A stretch of 64,000 bases of DNA from positions 96,336 to 160,335 of the forward strand of contig NZ_KB900621.1 of assembly GCF_000379025.1 (NCBI RefSeq). The letters are read 5' to 3'. The stretch's first letter is position 1. Every line of letters starts with the position of its first letter. Under the pieces are notes generated by a model that did not search any database, had not been told where the DNA came from, and saw only the letters and a list, made by a program, of their open reading frames with translations. Shown here piece by piece: positions 43,612 through 51,885 of this stretch. The translations under genes and the position numbers were made by a program. Origin of the DNA: Orenia marismortui DSM 5156 (GTDB lineage Bacteria; Bacillota; Halanaerobiia; Halobacteroidales; Halobacteroidaceae).

Positions 43612-44394
43612 ATGGAAAAGGTAAAATTGACTGGAGTTAATACTGCACAACTACCTGTTTTATCAAATAAAGAGATGTTAGATTTATTTAATAGAATGAA
43701 TAATGGAGAGATAGAGGCTAGAAATCAGATAGTAAATGGAAATCTAAAGTTAGTATTAAGTGTCTTACAAAAGTTTAGAAATAATAGTCACCCATTAGAT
43801 GACTTATTTCAGGTTGGTTGTATAGGCTTGGTTAAAGCAGTAGATAATTTTAAAGTAGATAAGGGGGTTAGATTTTCTACTTATGCGGTACCTATGATTT
43901 TAGGAGAAGTTAGACGTTATATTCGTGATAACCGGGAAATTAGAGTAAGTAGATCACTAAGAAAGATAGCTTATCGCACTTTGAAATTAAGAGATGAACT
44001 ACTTAAGAAGAGAGGGAAGGAACCTAGTTTAGAAGAAATCTCCCAGAAATTAGATATTCCTAGATCAGATATAATCTATGCTTTAGAAGCGACCAAGAGT
44101 CCTATCTCTATTTTTACCCCTATATTTGAAGATGAAGGTGAACCATTAAGGATAATGGATCAAATAAGTGATAAAGGTGGAATAGGTTGGATTGAAGAGA
44201 TAAATATGAGAAGAGGTTTTGAGGTTTTATCAGCTAGGGAAAGGTTAATAATTAATTTGAGGTTTTATGAAGGGGAAACTCAAGAGGAGATAGCTAATAG
44301 AGTAGGAGTCTCACAAGCCCAAATATCTAGAATTCAAAAGAAGGCTTTAGAGAAGTTAAAGAGTGCTATTGAACTAAAGGAGGAAGCAAAATGA
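43612..44394 (+). CDS. sigG: RNA polymerase sporulation sigma factor SigG
   Basis: Late forespore sigma factor (260 aa). The start VKLTGVNTAQLPVL and the internal blocks NGNLKLVLSVLQKF, DDLFQVGCIGLVKAVDNF, FSTYAVPMILGEVRRYIRDN and GVSQAQISRIQKKAL match sigma-G regions 2-4 closely. The ORF opens upstream at 43522, but that stretch is not sigma-like; the ATG at 43612 follows TAGGAGTGG. Its stop overlaps the spoIIR start (ATGA). Unlike in Bacillus there is no spoIIGA-sigE pair upstream. Confidence 0.93.
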   Translation: MEKVKLTGVNTAQLPVLSNKEMLDLFNRMNNGEIEARNQIVNGNLKLVLSVLQKFRNNSHPLDDLFQVGCIGLVKAVDNFKVDKGVRFSTYAVPMILGEVRRYIRDNREIRVSRSLRKIAYRTLKLRDELLKKRGKEPSLEEISQKLDIPRSDIIYALEATKSPISIFTPIFEDEGEPLRIMDQISDKGGIGWIEEINMRRGFEVLSARERLIINLRFYEGETQEEIANRVGVSQAQISRIQKKALEKLKSAIELKEEAK

Positions 44395-45035
44395 GAAGAA
44401 TATATTTTATTACATCAATAACTATAACACTAATTCTATTATTTTTATTAGGTAGTAGAACAGCTTTTGTATTAGAAGATAGAGACTATAATCCGTCTAA
44501 TTTATTGAGGTTACATGTGATAGCTAATAGTAACTCTTTAATAGATCAATCTTTAAAAAGAAAGATTAGAGATAAGATTATCGAATCTAGTAAAACACTA
44601 TTTGCAGATATAGAAAATATAACTGAAGCTAGTAATATTGTTAGAGAGCAAAAGAATCATTTGAGAGAAGTTGCAGAACAGGTAGTTAAAGATAAAGGAT
44701 TTAATTATAAAGTAGATATTAATGTAGGAATGAGGAAATTTCCTACAAGAACTTATGGTAATATTACCTTGCCATCAGGAGATTATCAAGCTGTAAATGT
44801 AGTTATAGGAGAAGGAGAAGGTGCTAATTGGTGGTGTGTACTATTCCCCCCACTATGCTTTGTAGATTCAGTTGAAGAATCTTCACCAGAGATTTTGAAG
44901 GCAAAAGCAAATCAAATAGATGATGAAAAGATAGATATTCAGTTTAAATTTAAATTTGTAGAGTATATTAAAAAACATCCTGATTTAATTAAGAAGAATT
45001 TGAAATTAGCTGAGATATTCTCTTCTAGTAAATAA
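44391..45035 (+). CDS. spoIIR: Stage II sporulation protein R
   Basis: Forespore-secreted signal (214 aa) that triggers SpoIIGA to cleave pro-sigma-E in the mother cell. The N-terminal signal/anchor (~5-22) is followed by NLLRLHVIANSNSLIDQSLKRKIRD and GEGANWWCVLFPPLCFVD, both hallmarks of SpoIIR. The start overlaps the sigG stop by 4 bp, so sigG and spoIIR form a coupled operon of forespore genes. In Bacillus both are made under sigma-F; the same control is likely here, though no clear sigma-F promoter could be assigned. Confidence 0.93.
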   Translation: MRRIYFITSITITLILLFLLGSRTAFVLEDRDYNPSNLLRLHVIANSNSLIDQSLKRKIRDKIIESSKTLFADIENITEASNIVREQKNHLREVAEQVVKDKGFNYKVDINVGMRKFPTRTYGNITLPSGDYQAVNVVIGEGEGANWWCVLFPPLCFVDSVEESSPEILKAKANQIDDEKIDIQFKFKFVEYIKKHPDLIKKNLKLAEIFSSSK

Positions 45036-45164
45036 AAGATATAAACTCTCACCAATTGTCATTTATTACATAGAATGTAATAAACCGCGTTATAATTTTT
45101 TTAATAGAATGATTTAGTTATATTATTTAATCAGTTCTGCCAATATGACAAAGGAGGTGGGTTT

Positions 45165-45590
45165 GTGAAGAAGGAGAGAATAGAAAAGAAGATGAGGGAA
45201 ATAGTAAAAAAGTATCGTAATATCCCTTACAAGCATAATGGTAGATCATTAACTGGTTTGGATTGTTTAGGTCTAACTATAGCTATATATAAAGAATTTG
45301 GAATCAAACTTCCATCTAATGATGGGGCATATGTCTCTGAAGAGTGGTATAAGGAAGATCCAGATCGCTATTTGAATGGATTGTTAAAGATAGGAAAACC
45401 TATTGGATCAGAAGATTTACAAGTATTAGATTTGGTTTATTTTGAATTATTAGATGGCATAGTAACTCATTCTGGAATTATGATTAATGATCATGAGTTT
45501 ATTCATATTTTACAAAAAAGGGATGTAGAGGTTAGCCGTTTTAACCGTTTTTGGAGGAAGAAATATGCAGGAGCTAGGAGGCTAATCTAA
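45165..45590 (+). CDS. NlpC/P60 family cysteine peptidase
   Basis: 141-residue papain-like cell-wall peptidase domain. The catalytic Cys is in GLDCLGL (~residue 35), the catalytic His in THSGIM (~residue 104), and the third polar residue is probably His in FIHIL. There is no signal peptide, so it may act inside the spore or on cytoplasmic substrates, unlike secreted endopeptidases. GTG start at 45165, 7 nt after AAGGAGG. It lies 130 bp downstream of spoIIR on the same strand; a sporulation role is possible but unproven. Confidence 0.8.
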   Translation: MKKERIEKKMREIVKKYRNIPYKHNGRSLTGLDCLGLTIAIYKEFGIKLPSNDGAYVSEEWYKEDPDRYLNGLLKIGKPIGSEDLQVLDLVYFELLDGIVTHSGIMINDHEFIHILQKRDVEVSRFNRFWRKKYAGARRLI

Positions 45591-45677
45591 TATTAATAAA
45601 GAAAATAATAAAATCATTGAGTCCTAATAGAAATTATATTATAATATTAATACTATAAGAAAAAGGAGTCGAAACAT

Positions 45678-46202
45678 ATGAACAGAATAATAAAAGCTAT
45701 TATAAATAGAGATATTCAGCTGTTCTATCTTATTAATCGTAAGATTAAATGTAGACTTCTAGATTTAATTATGCCTAGAATAACCCATTTGGGTGGAGCT
45801 ATATTTACATTTACTGTTACTTTCTTATTAGTTTTCTTTGGAGGGGCTCAGTTTCGTCAAGTTGGTTGGGAAGCGATGATTGCTTTAGTTAGCAGTGGTA
45901 TATTTGTTCAACTTGCTAAATATACCTTCAATCGTTCGCGACCTTATGAAGCATTAGAGAAAGTGAATTTGACTACCCCACCTTTTGATGTAAGATCTTT
46001 CCCATCTGGTCATACAACAGCAATTTTCTCTGTAGCTATGGTATTAGGATTTAATTTTCCAAGCTTTTATCCTGTTAGTCAAACTATAGCTGGATTAGTT
46101 GCAGTTTCAAGAGCTTATGTAGGTGTACACTATCCTTCTGATATAATAACAGGTGCTTTAATAGGAATCTATTTTTCTAATTGGGCACATGGATTATTTT
46201 AA
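45678..46202 (+). CDS. PAP2 family phosphatase (copy 1)
   Basis: 174-residue membrane phosphatase with about five helices. The three motifs are complete: KYTFNRSRPYE (KxxxxxxRP), FPSGHTT (PSGH) and SRAYVGVHYPSD (SRxxxxxHxxxD). Family members dephosphorylate phosphatidic acid, phosphatidylglycerol phosphate or undecaprenyl pyrophosphate on the outer side of the membrane. It has a close paralogue 200 bp downstream. SD AAAGGAG. Confidence 0.87.
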   Translation: MNRIIKAIINRDIQLFYLINRKIKCRLLDLIMPRITHLGGAIFTFTVTFLLVFFGGAQFRQVGWEAMIALVSSGIFVQLAKYTFNRSRPYEALEKVNLTTPPFDVRSFPSGHTTAIFSVAMVLGFNFPSFYPVSQTIAGLVAVSRAYVGVHYPSDIITGALIGIYFSNWAHGLF

Positions 46203-46216
46203 TTTATAAACTTAAA

Positions 46217-46257
46217 TAAAACTACCCTTTAAATTTAAAGGGTAGTTTTATTTTTTT
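46217..46257 (+). terminator. Terminator between the two PAP2 genes
   Basis: Perfect stem AAAACTACCCTTTAAA with TTTAAAGGGTAGTTTT, followed by a T run. Confidence 0.92.
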
Positions 46258-46403
46258 GTAATTATAGATTTAAATGTAATAATTATCTAGAGTTTCTTTT
46301 GAATGATTTACGAAATTTTACAATTAATTAATTTTTCCTTAACAATGATTTAATACTTTATGTATATAATATATTTAAACTAGTAATTAAGGGGGTAAGT
46401 ACA

Positions 46404-46934
46404 ATGAACTGCTTAACTAATCGTTTGTTGCTTAAAGATATAGAATTATTTAATTTCATCTATACTAAAGCAAGGTGTAAATTTTCAAATTGTTTTATGT
46501 CTTATATAACTCATTTAGGTGGAGCAGTTTTTACTATCACATTACCAGTATTATTAATTATTTTTGGAGATCAAAAATTGGATCAAGTTGCTTTTGAAAT
46601 GTTATTAGTACTACTAAGTAGTAATTTATTTGTTCATATAATTAAAAGAATTGTTAACCGTTCAAGACCATATAGAGTTTTAGAGGATATTGATTTAGTT
46701 AAGATTCCTTTTGAAGAATACTCTTTTCCTTCAGGCCATACAACAGCAAGCTTTTCATTAGCGATTACATTAAGCTTCTTTTTTCCTTCACTTTCGTTTT
46801 TATTTCTATCTTTATCTTTTTTAGTTGGGTTATCAAGGATATATTTAGGTGTTCATTATCCCTCAGATGTAATTATTGGGATTCTTATTAGTATTGTTTT
46901 TTCTCTGGCCATTCACTTTAACTCTATAAGTTAA
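46404..46934 (+). CDS. PAP2 family phosphatase (copy 2)
   Basis: 176 residues, a clear paralogue of the preceding gene (YITHLGGAVFTIT compared with RITHLGGAIFTFT) with all three motifs: KRIVNRSRPYR, FPSGHTT and SRIYLGVHYPSD. It has its own 200-bp upstream region, and its stop is 23 bp from a GT4 glycosyltransferase gene, so it is probably co-transcribed with it. A role in supplying diacylglycerol or recycling a lipid carrier for that glycosyltransferase is an inference. Confidence 0.87.
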   Translation: MNCLTNRLLLKDIELFNFIYTKARCKFSNCFMSYITHLGGAVFTITLPVLLIIFGDQKLDQVAFEMLLVLLSSNLFVHIIKRIVNRSRPYRVLEDIDLVKIPFEEYSFPSGHTTASFSLAITLSFFFPSLSFLFLSLSFLVGLSRIYLGVHYPSDVIIGILISIVFSLAIHFNSIS

Positions 46935-46957
46935 ATAAATTTTTAGAGGAGGTAATT

Positions 46958-48112
46958 ATGAGAATTGCTATATTTACTGATACCTTTTTGCCTCAGGTTA
47001 ATGGTGTCACAAAGACCTTAGCTAAACTTAAGGAGTATTTAGAGAAAGAGGGAATAGATTATTTGATCTTTGCTCCTGATGACCCAGAAGCTGATAGTCT
47101 GAATTTTGAAAAGAATATACAAAGGATGCTTAGTTTTCGATTCTTCTTGTATCCAGAGTGTAGATTATCAGTACCCAATTACTTTAAGATTAAAAATAAA
47201 TTGAATGAGTATCAACCAGATCTAATTCATATAGTAACACCTTTTAATCTTGGACTTTGTGGATTGAAATATGCTACTAGCTATGATATACCTCTAATCT
47301 CTTCTTATCACACTAATTTCACTCATTATTTAGATTATTATAACCTGCACTTTTTAGAAAAACCTATTTGGACTTTCTTTAGATGGTTTCATAGCCATTC
47401 TACAATCAATTTGTGTCCTTCCCAGTCTAGCTTAGAAGAACTAAGTGATAATGGAATTAAAAATCTAGAAATTTGGGATAGAGGTATTAACTCTAAATTA
47501 TATTCTCCTCAATATAGAGATGAAGATTTACGGGAAAGTTATGAATTAGGAGATAGGATAACGCTATTATATGTAGGTCGGTTAGCACCAGAGAAGAATT
47601 TAAATTTGTTAATGGAGAGTATGAAGATCATTAATCAGAAATATAAAGATCAAGTCAGATTATTAATCACAGGAGATGGCCCTTTATTAGATAAATTAAA
47701 ATCAGAAGCTCCTTCTAATGTTATTTTTACAGGATACTTAAAGGGACATAATTTGAGTAAAATATATGCTTCTGCAGATATTTTTGCATTTCCTTCTATA
47801 ACAGAAACCTATGGGAATGTTATTTTGGAGGCAATGGCCTCAGGATTAGCAGTTGTTTCTTTCTTGGAAGGTGGAGTAAGAGAGAACTTAGAAGATGGAT
47901 ATAATGGATTGGCATGTGTCGAAGTTACTCCAGAAAGTTTTGCTATAAATTTGGAGAAAGTGATTATAAATAAGAAGTTGAGAGAAGAGTTAGCTGATAA
48001 TGCATATAACTATGCTATAAATAAATCATGGGATAAAGTTTTTGAAAGATTAATTAATAATTATCAAGAGGTAATTAATTATGGTAGTAGAGAAGTCTTT
48101 ATATCTGCATAA
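46958..48112 (+). CDS. GT4-family glycosyltransferase
   Basis: 384-residue GT-B retaining glycosyltransferase. The N-terminal domain starts IAIFTDTFLPQVNGVTKT; the C-terminal donor-binding domain has LLYVGRLAPEKNL and the ExxxxxxxE-type segment FPSITETYGNVILEAMASG. It most resembles transferases that put hexoses on diacylglycerol or phosphatidylinositol-type lipids (MgtA/UgtP-like GT4). Acts at the cytoplasmic face of the membrane. Downstream of a PAP2 gene in the same unit. AGAGGAGG SD. Its stop codon is part of the palindrome at 48109. Confidence 0.85.
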   Translation: MRIAIFTDTFLPQVNGVTKTLAKLKEYLEKEGIDYLIFAPDDPEADSLNFEKNIQRMLSFRFFLYPECRLSVPNYFKIKNKLNEYQPDLIHIVTPFNLGLCGLKYATSYDIPLISSYHTNFTHYLDYYNLHFLEKPIWTFFRWFHSHSTINLCPSQSSLEELSDNGIKNLEIWDRGINSKLYSPQYRDEDLRESYELGDRITLLYVGRLAPEKNLNLLMESMKIINQKYKDQVRLLITGDGPLLDKLKSEAPSNVIFTGYLKGHNLSKIYASADIFAFPSITETYGNVILEAMASGLAVVSFLEGGVRENLEDGYNGLACVEVTPESFAINLEKVIINKKLREELADNAYNYAINKSWDKVFERLINNYQEVINYGSREVFISA

Positions 48113-48160
48113 TATATACTAAAAGGTGATGTTTAAACATCACCTTTTAGTATATATTAT
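48109..48160. terminator. 52-bp perfect palindrome, bidirectional terminator
   Basis: Arms of 26 bp with no loop base, centred at 48134/48135 and containing AAAAGGTGATGTTT and its complement. It includes the stop codon of the GT4 gene and lies 5 bp from the end of cotJC on the other strand. T runs within the arms allow termination both ways. Confidence 0.85.
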
Positions 48161-48165
48161 AAAAG

Positions 48166-48744
48166 TTATCCTCTATAATTATTGTCATTTTCTAAATAAT
48201 CTCTCACAATATCTAAGGTCTCTCCAAATCTTTGAAAATGAACTACTTCTCTTTGTCTTAAGAAGCTTAAGGTATCAATAACTCCTGCATCATTACTAAG
48301 ATTAATTAAGTTTTCATAGGTAGCTCTTGCTTTCTGTTCAGCAGCCAAATTCTCATGTAAAGTAGCAATAGGATCTTCGTGAGATTGAATATATGATGCT
48401 GTCCATGGAACTCCTGCTGCATCATGAGGATATAAGTTTTTACCATGTTGAGCATAATGAGCTCCTAAGCCCGCTTCTCTTAGGGCTTGAATTGGAACTC
48501 CTTCAGTTAATTTATAAATTAATGTCCCTAAAATTTCCCAATGAGCCAATTCTTCAGTTCCAATCTCAGTTAAAGTAGCTTTGGCTTCGCCTGTAGGTAT
48601 AAAGTATCTTTGAGTTAAATATCTAATGCCTGCTGATAATTCACTATCAGGTCCACCATATTGCGCATAAAGGTATTTTGCCATTTCTAAATCATTCTTA
48701 CTAACTTTAACAGGATATTGTAATATCTTTTCATAATTCCACAC
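48166..48744 (-). CDS. cotJC: Spore coat protein CotJC, manganese-catalase family
   Basis: 192-residue ferritin-like, dimanganese-catalase-type protein of the spore coat. It begins WNYEKILQYPV and contains YGGPDSELSAGIRYLTQRY, GTEELAHWEILGTLI, ENLAAEQKARATYE and REVVHFQRFGE, which hold the Glu/His metal ligands. The GTG at 48744, 7 nt after GGAGG, is the family start; the longer upstream ORF overlaps cotJB and is rejected. Last gene of cotJABC, normally made in the mother cell under sigma-E. Confidence 0.92.
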   Translation of the reverse strand: MWNYEKILQYPVKVSKNDLEMAKYLYAQYGGPDSELSAGIRYLTQRYFIPTGEAKATLTEIGTEELAHWEILGTLIYKLTEGVPIQALREAGLGAHYAQHGKNLYPHDAAGVPWTASYIQSHEDPIATLHENLAAEQKARATYENLINLSNDAGVIDTLSFLRQREVVHFQRFGETLDIVRDYLENDNNYRG

Positions 48745-48760
48745 TTTACTTCCTCCTTTT

Positions 48761-49012
48761 TTAATAATTAATCTGCCATGGCCATTCAGTTTCGATATAT
48801 TGCCATGGGTATTTACTAACACAATTAGTACATAAAGGACCATATCTTCTGACATAATCCATTTTCAATTCTTTATATTCTCTGACAATCATATTATGGT
48901 CTTCTAAAGCTTGTCGATTATTAGGGTGGGTATTAAGAAATAAACTAAGTTCTACTAAATAAAAGTCGAGAGCCATAAGTTCTTTAAGCATTTCCAATTG
49001 TTCTCTAGTCAT
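48761..49012 (-). CDS. cotJB: Spore coat protein CotJB
   Basis: 83-residue CotJB protein: helical N-terminal half (LKELMALDFYLVELSLFLNTHP) and a C-terminal YGPLC and PWPWQINY tail characteristic of the family. Middle gene of the cotJABC operon; needed with CotJA and CotJC for assembly in the coat in Bacillus. 16 bp upstream of cotJC. Confidence 0.9.
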   Translation of the reverse strand: MTREQLEMLKELMALDFYLVELSLFLNTHPNNRQALEDHNMIVREYKELKMDYVRRYGPLCTNCVSKYPWQYIETEWPWQINY

Positions 49013-49036
49013 CTTTTCACCTCCTTATATCTGTGA

Positions 49037-49213
49037 CTAGATTCTTTTTCGTTTATATGGTCGATACAAATCGATAAAGATAGTTCCTATGCTTAATGCC
49101 TCCATTGGACTATAGCGTGAACCATAGTTTTGAAAGGGAATACAAGCTTCTGCTAGTTGGCAATCGCAGCTAGGTTTGTGCTCTCTTTCTATATTGGGCC
49201 TTCTATTAGCCAT
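49037..49213 (-). CDS. cotJA: Spore coat protein CotJA
   Basis: 58-residue Pro- and Cys-containing coat protein; CDCQLAEACIPFQNYGSRYSPMEALSIGTIF fits the CotJA core, here given only by its key features: paired Cys, PFQ and SPMEAL. The ATG at 49213 follows GGAGGTG; the ORF extends 14 codons further upstream without an SD. First gene of the cotJ operon. Confidence 0.88.
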   Translation of the reverse strand: MANRRPNIEREHKPSCDCQLAEACIPFQNYGSRYSPMEALSIGTIFIDLYRPYKRKRI

Positions 49214-49438
49214 TAAATCACCTCCACAAATTAATCTAATATATCTTATTCCCATTAATAGAAAATTGTTAAACTTAATTCATAGACTGAAGTTGAAATT
49301 TTAGATTTGACTGTTTATGATTGAATTTGGTGATTGAAACATGGGTATTATAAGAGAGTAGACTTATATAATTCTCTTTTCGCACACAAGTCTGAGAAGC
49401 TACTTATAAAGTTTATGAAGTTATTTATAAATAACTGC

Positions 49439-49467
49439 TTGACTTTTCTGAATACTTATAATATAAT
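49439..49467 (+). promoter_or_regulatory. Promoter of the fructose operon
   Basis: TTGACT (49439-49444), 17-bp spacer, TATAAT (49462-49467), about 100 bp before fruR. Confidence 0.82.
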
Positions 49468-49481
49468 CATAAATAAGAACA

Positions 49482-49499
49482 AACAATCAAAAACAATCA
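49482..49499. promoter_or_regulatory. Probable FruR operator repeats
   Basis: Two direct copies of AACAATCA with 10-bp period (49482 and 49492) lie just after the predicted transcription start, within a longer AATCATAAA-containing repeat region. DeoR-family repressors often bind direct repeats at such sites. Inferred. Confidence 0.5.
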
Positions 49500-49568
49500 T
49501 AAAATAAAGTGATAAAAAAAGTAAATAGTCATAGATGCTAAACTAAAAATAAATCTAAAGGTGATTAA

Positions 49569-50324
49569 ATGTTTGCTGAAGAGCGTAGAGATAAGATCTT
49601 TGAATTGATTAAAGATGGAAAAGCTGTTGCAGTCAATGAACTCTGTGATATCTTTAATGTGTCTTCTTCTACTATAAGAAGAGACTTACAGCAGTTAGAA
49701 GATTCAGGATTGATTAATAGAACTCATGGTGGTGCTGTAGTGGCAGAAGGTAGAAAATTTGAACCATCTTTTATTGAGAAAGAAAAAGAACATCCTAATG
49801 CTAAGAAGAAGATTGCTAAGCAAGCATTAGAATTGATTGAAGATGGAGATACAATTATCTTAGATGCAGGAACTACTACTACTGAATTGGCTAGATTATT
49901 AGAAGAACTTTCAGATCTAACAATTGTAACTAATGCTACTAATATAGCTTTAGAATTATCTACAAGTAAACATCAGATAATTTTAACTGGAGGAATCTTA
50001 AAGAAAAAAACTTTAGCCATGGTTGGACCAATTGCAGAGTTAAACTTAAGAAATCTTAATCCAGATAAAGTTTTTTTAGGTGCTAATGGAATAACATTAA
50101 GTGATGGCCTAACAACTCCAGATTTAGTAGAAGCTAATACTAAAAAGGCGATGCTGGAACGAGCCAAAGAAGTAATTATACTAGCAGATCATAGTAAATT
50201 TGGAGAGACTGCTTTTGTTAAAATAGCAGAAATTAAAGATATAGATACAATTATAACTGATAGAGATTTAAATAGAGAAACCTTAAAGAAATTTAAAGAT
50301 AATGTAGAAATTATCCTAGCTTAG
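49569..50324 (+). CDS. fruR: DeoR-family transcriptional repressor of the fructose operon
   Basis: 251-residue DeoR/GlpR-type regulator. N-terminal HTH with VNELCDIFNVSSSTIRRDLQQLE (here about residues 23-45) and the following HGGAV; C-terminal sugar-phosphate sensing domain with LDAGTTTTEL and VIILADHSKFGE. In relatives fructose-1-phosphate relieves repression. First gene of fruR-fruK-IIA-IIBC, with direct repeats over the transcription start, so autoregulation is likely. Confidence 0.92.
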   Translation: MFAEERRDKIFELIKDGKAVAVNELCDIFNVSSSTIRRDLQQLEDSGLINRTHGGAVVAEGRKFEPSFIEKEKEHPNAKKKIAKQALELIEDGDTIILDAGTTTTELARLLEELSDLTIVTNATNIALELSTSKHQIILTGGILKKKTLAMVGPIAELNLRNLNPDKVFLGANGITLSDGLTTPDLVEANTKKAMLERAKEVIILADHSKFGETAFVKIAEIKDIDTIITDRDLNRETLKKFKDNVEIILA

Positions 50325-50335
50325 GAGGTGAAAAT

Positions 50336-51268
50336 ATGATTATAACTTTAACTCTTAATCCTGCTGTAGATAAGACAGTTAAAATATCAAAATTTACATT
50401 AGGTACTTTAAATAGAATTAAAGCAGTTAGAAAAGATGCTGGAGGTAAAGGAATTAATGTTTCAAAGGTAATATCTGAGCTAGGTGGAGAAACTAAAGCA
50501 TTTGGCTTTATAGGAGGTAGCAGTGGAGGTTTCATCAAAGAAAGTTTAAGCAAATTAAGTATTTATCATAATTTTACTCTGGTAAAGGATGATACTCGTA
50601 CTAATTTAAAAATAATAGATATAAATAATAAGCAAGAAACTGAAGTGAATGAACCTGGCCCACAGATCACTAATATTGAATTATGTAAATTGGAAAAAGA
50701 TTTATTAGATAGTATAGATCAGAATGACTTAATCATTATGGGTGGAAGTTTACCTCAAGGCCTTCCTCAAAACACTTATGCTAGTCTAATAGAAGAAGTT
50801 CAAAGTAAAGGAGCTAAGGTGATTTTGGACACCTCTAATAAACCTCTAATAGAAGGATTAAAGGCTAAACCATATCTAGTTAAGCCTAATTTAGATGAAT
50901 TAGAGACTTTATTTAATAAAAGACTAGATAGTATTGATAAGATTGTAGAATCAGGGAAAAAATTATATCAACAAGGGATTAAGATTGTAGTTATCTCTCT
51001 TGGTGGTGAAGGTTCGATTGTAATTAGTAAAGAGGGAGTCTGGAAGATAAGACCTCCTAAAGTCAAAGTGGCAAGCACAATAGGAGCAGGAGATACTTTG
51101 GTGGGTTCTCTTTCCTTAAAGTTAAATGAAGGAGTAGATTTAAAAGAGGCCTTGCTTTATGCTACAGCTGCTAGTGCTAGTACTGTTACTAAAGCAGGAA
51201 CTCAGATTTGCAGTAAAGAAGAGGTAAAGAATTTAGTTAAAGAGGTTGAAATAGAAATTTTAGAATAA
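50336..51268 (+). CDS. fruK: 1-phosphofructokinase
   Basis: PfkB-family kinase (310 aa) making fructose-1,6-bisphosphate from fructose-1-phosphate, the product of the fructose PTS. N-terminal TLTLNPAVDKTV and AGGKGINVSKVI, and the C-terminal PfkB signature TIGAGDTLVGS (Asp as catalytic base), are present. AGGAGGTG SD overlapping the end of fruR (11-bp gap). Confidence 0.94.
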   Translation: MIITLTLNPAVDKTVKISKFTLGTLNRIKAVRKDAGGKGINVSKVISELGGETKAFGFIGGSSGGFIKESLSKLSIYHNFTLVKDDTRTNLKIIDINNKQETEVNEPGPQITNIELCKLEKDLLDSIDQNDLIIMGGSLPQGLPQNTYASLIEEVQSKGAKVILDTSNKPLIEGLKAKPYLVKPNLDELETLFNKRLDSIDKIVESGKKLYQQGIKIVVISLGGEGSIVISKEGVWKIRPPKVKVASTIGAGDTLVGSLSLKLNEGVDLKEALLYATAASASTVTKAGTQICSKEEVKNLVKEVEIEILE

Positions 51269-51283
51269 AGGAGTGAGCATTGA

Positions 51284-51736
51284 ATGAAGATTAGTAATTT
51301 AATGAGTAAAGATTTAATTAAGCTTAAATTAGATAGTAATACTAAGAATGAAGTTTTATCAGAAATGGTAGATCTTTTAGACCAAGCTGAAAGAATTACT
51401 TCAAAAGAAGATTTCTACCAGACTATTTTGGAGAGGGAAGAAAAAAGTACGACTGGAGTGGGAAATGGAGTTGCCATACCTCATGGTAAGAGTAGTGTAG
51501 TAAAAGAGCCTACACTAGTATTTGCTAAATCAGAGGAAGGTGTTGAATTTGGAAGTTTTGATGATAAACCAGCCAAAATCTTCTTTATGATTGCAGTACC
51601 TGAAGGTAAAAATGATGATCATTTAAAGGTATTAGCTAAATTATCAAGGAAATTGATGCATGCTGATTTTAGAGAAGCTTTATTATCTGTTGATACAAAA
51701 GAGGAATTGTTAAAAGTAATTGAAGAGAATGAATAA
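51284..51736 (+). CDS. Fructose PTS EIIA component
   Basis: 150-residue EIIA domain of the fructose/mannitol family. The phosphorylated His is His67 in GVAIPHGKS, and the family block LVFAKSEEGVEFGSFDDKPAKIFFM is recognisable by its FAKSEEGVEF start. It accepts phosphate from HPr and passes it to EIIB of the next gene. EIIA is a separate protein here, unlike the EIIABC fusion of B. subtilis FruA. 150 bp separate it from IIBC. Confidence 0.92.
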   Translation: MKISNLMSKDLIKLKLDSNTKNEVLSEMVDLLDQAERITSKEDFYQTILEREEKSTTGVGNGVAIPHGKSSVVKEPTLVFAKSEEGVEFGSFDDKPAKIFFMIAVPEGKNDDHLKVLAKLSRKLMHADFREALLSVDTKEELLKVIEENE

Positions 51737-51760
51737 CAGCTGAGATAGAGATTTATTAAA

Positions 51761-51849
51761 TTGACATAGGGCAGATTTCATGTATAAGTTTTATAAGAAC
51801 CCCCTATTATAATATCTTCATCGGAGAGGGTATTAGATATGGAGTCTGC
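51761..51849 (+). promoter_or_regulatory. Possible internal promoter or structured element upstream of EIIBC
   Basis: TTGACA (51761-51766), 16 bp, TATAAG (51783-51788) could be an internal promoter. The same stretch can fold as RNA: GCAGATTTCAT (51771-51781) pairs over 11 bp with ATGGAGTCTGC (51839-51849), enclosing small hairpins (TATAAGTTTTATA and TCTTCATCGGAGA). The two readings are alternatives. Confidence 0.4.
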
Positions 51850-51885
51850 TTAATATAAATTATTATCTTAAAAGGGGGAAATACA

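Noticed and set aside
48745..48855. N-terminal extension of CotJC to 48855
   Set aside because: It overlaps cotJB, lacks an SD, and the family start (GTG 48744 with GGAGG) lies inside.
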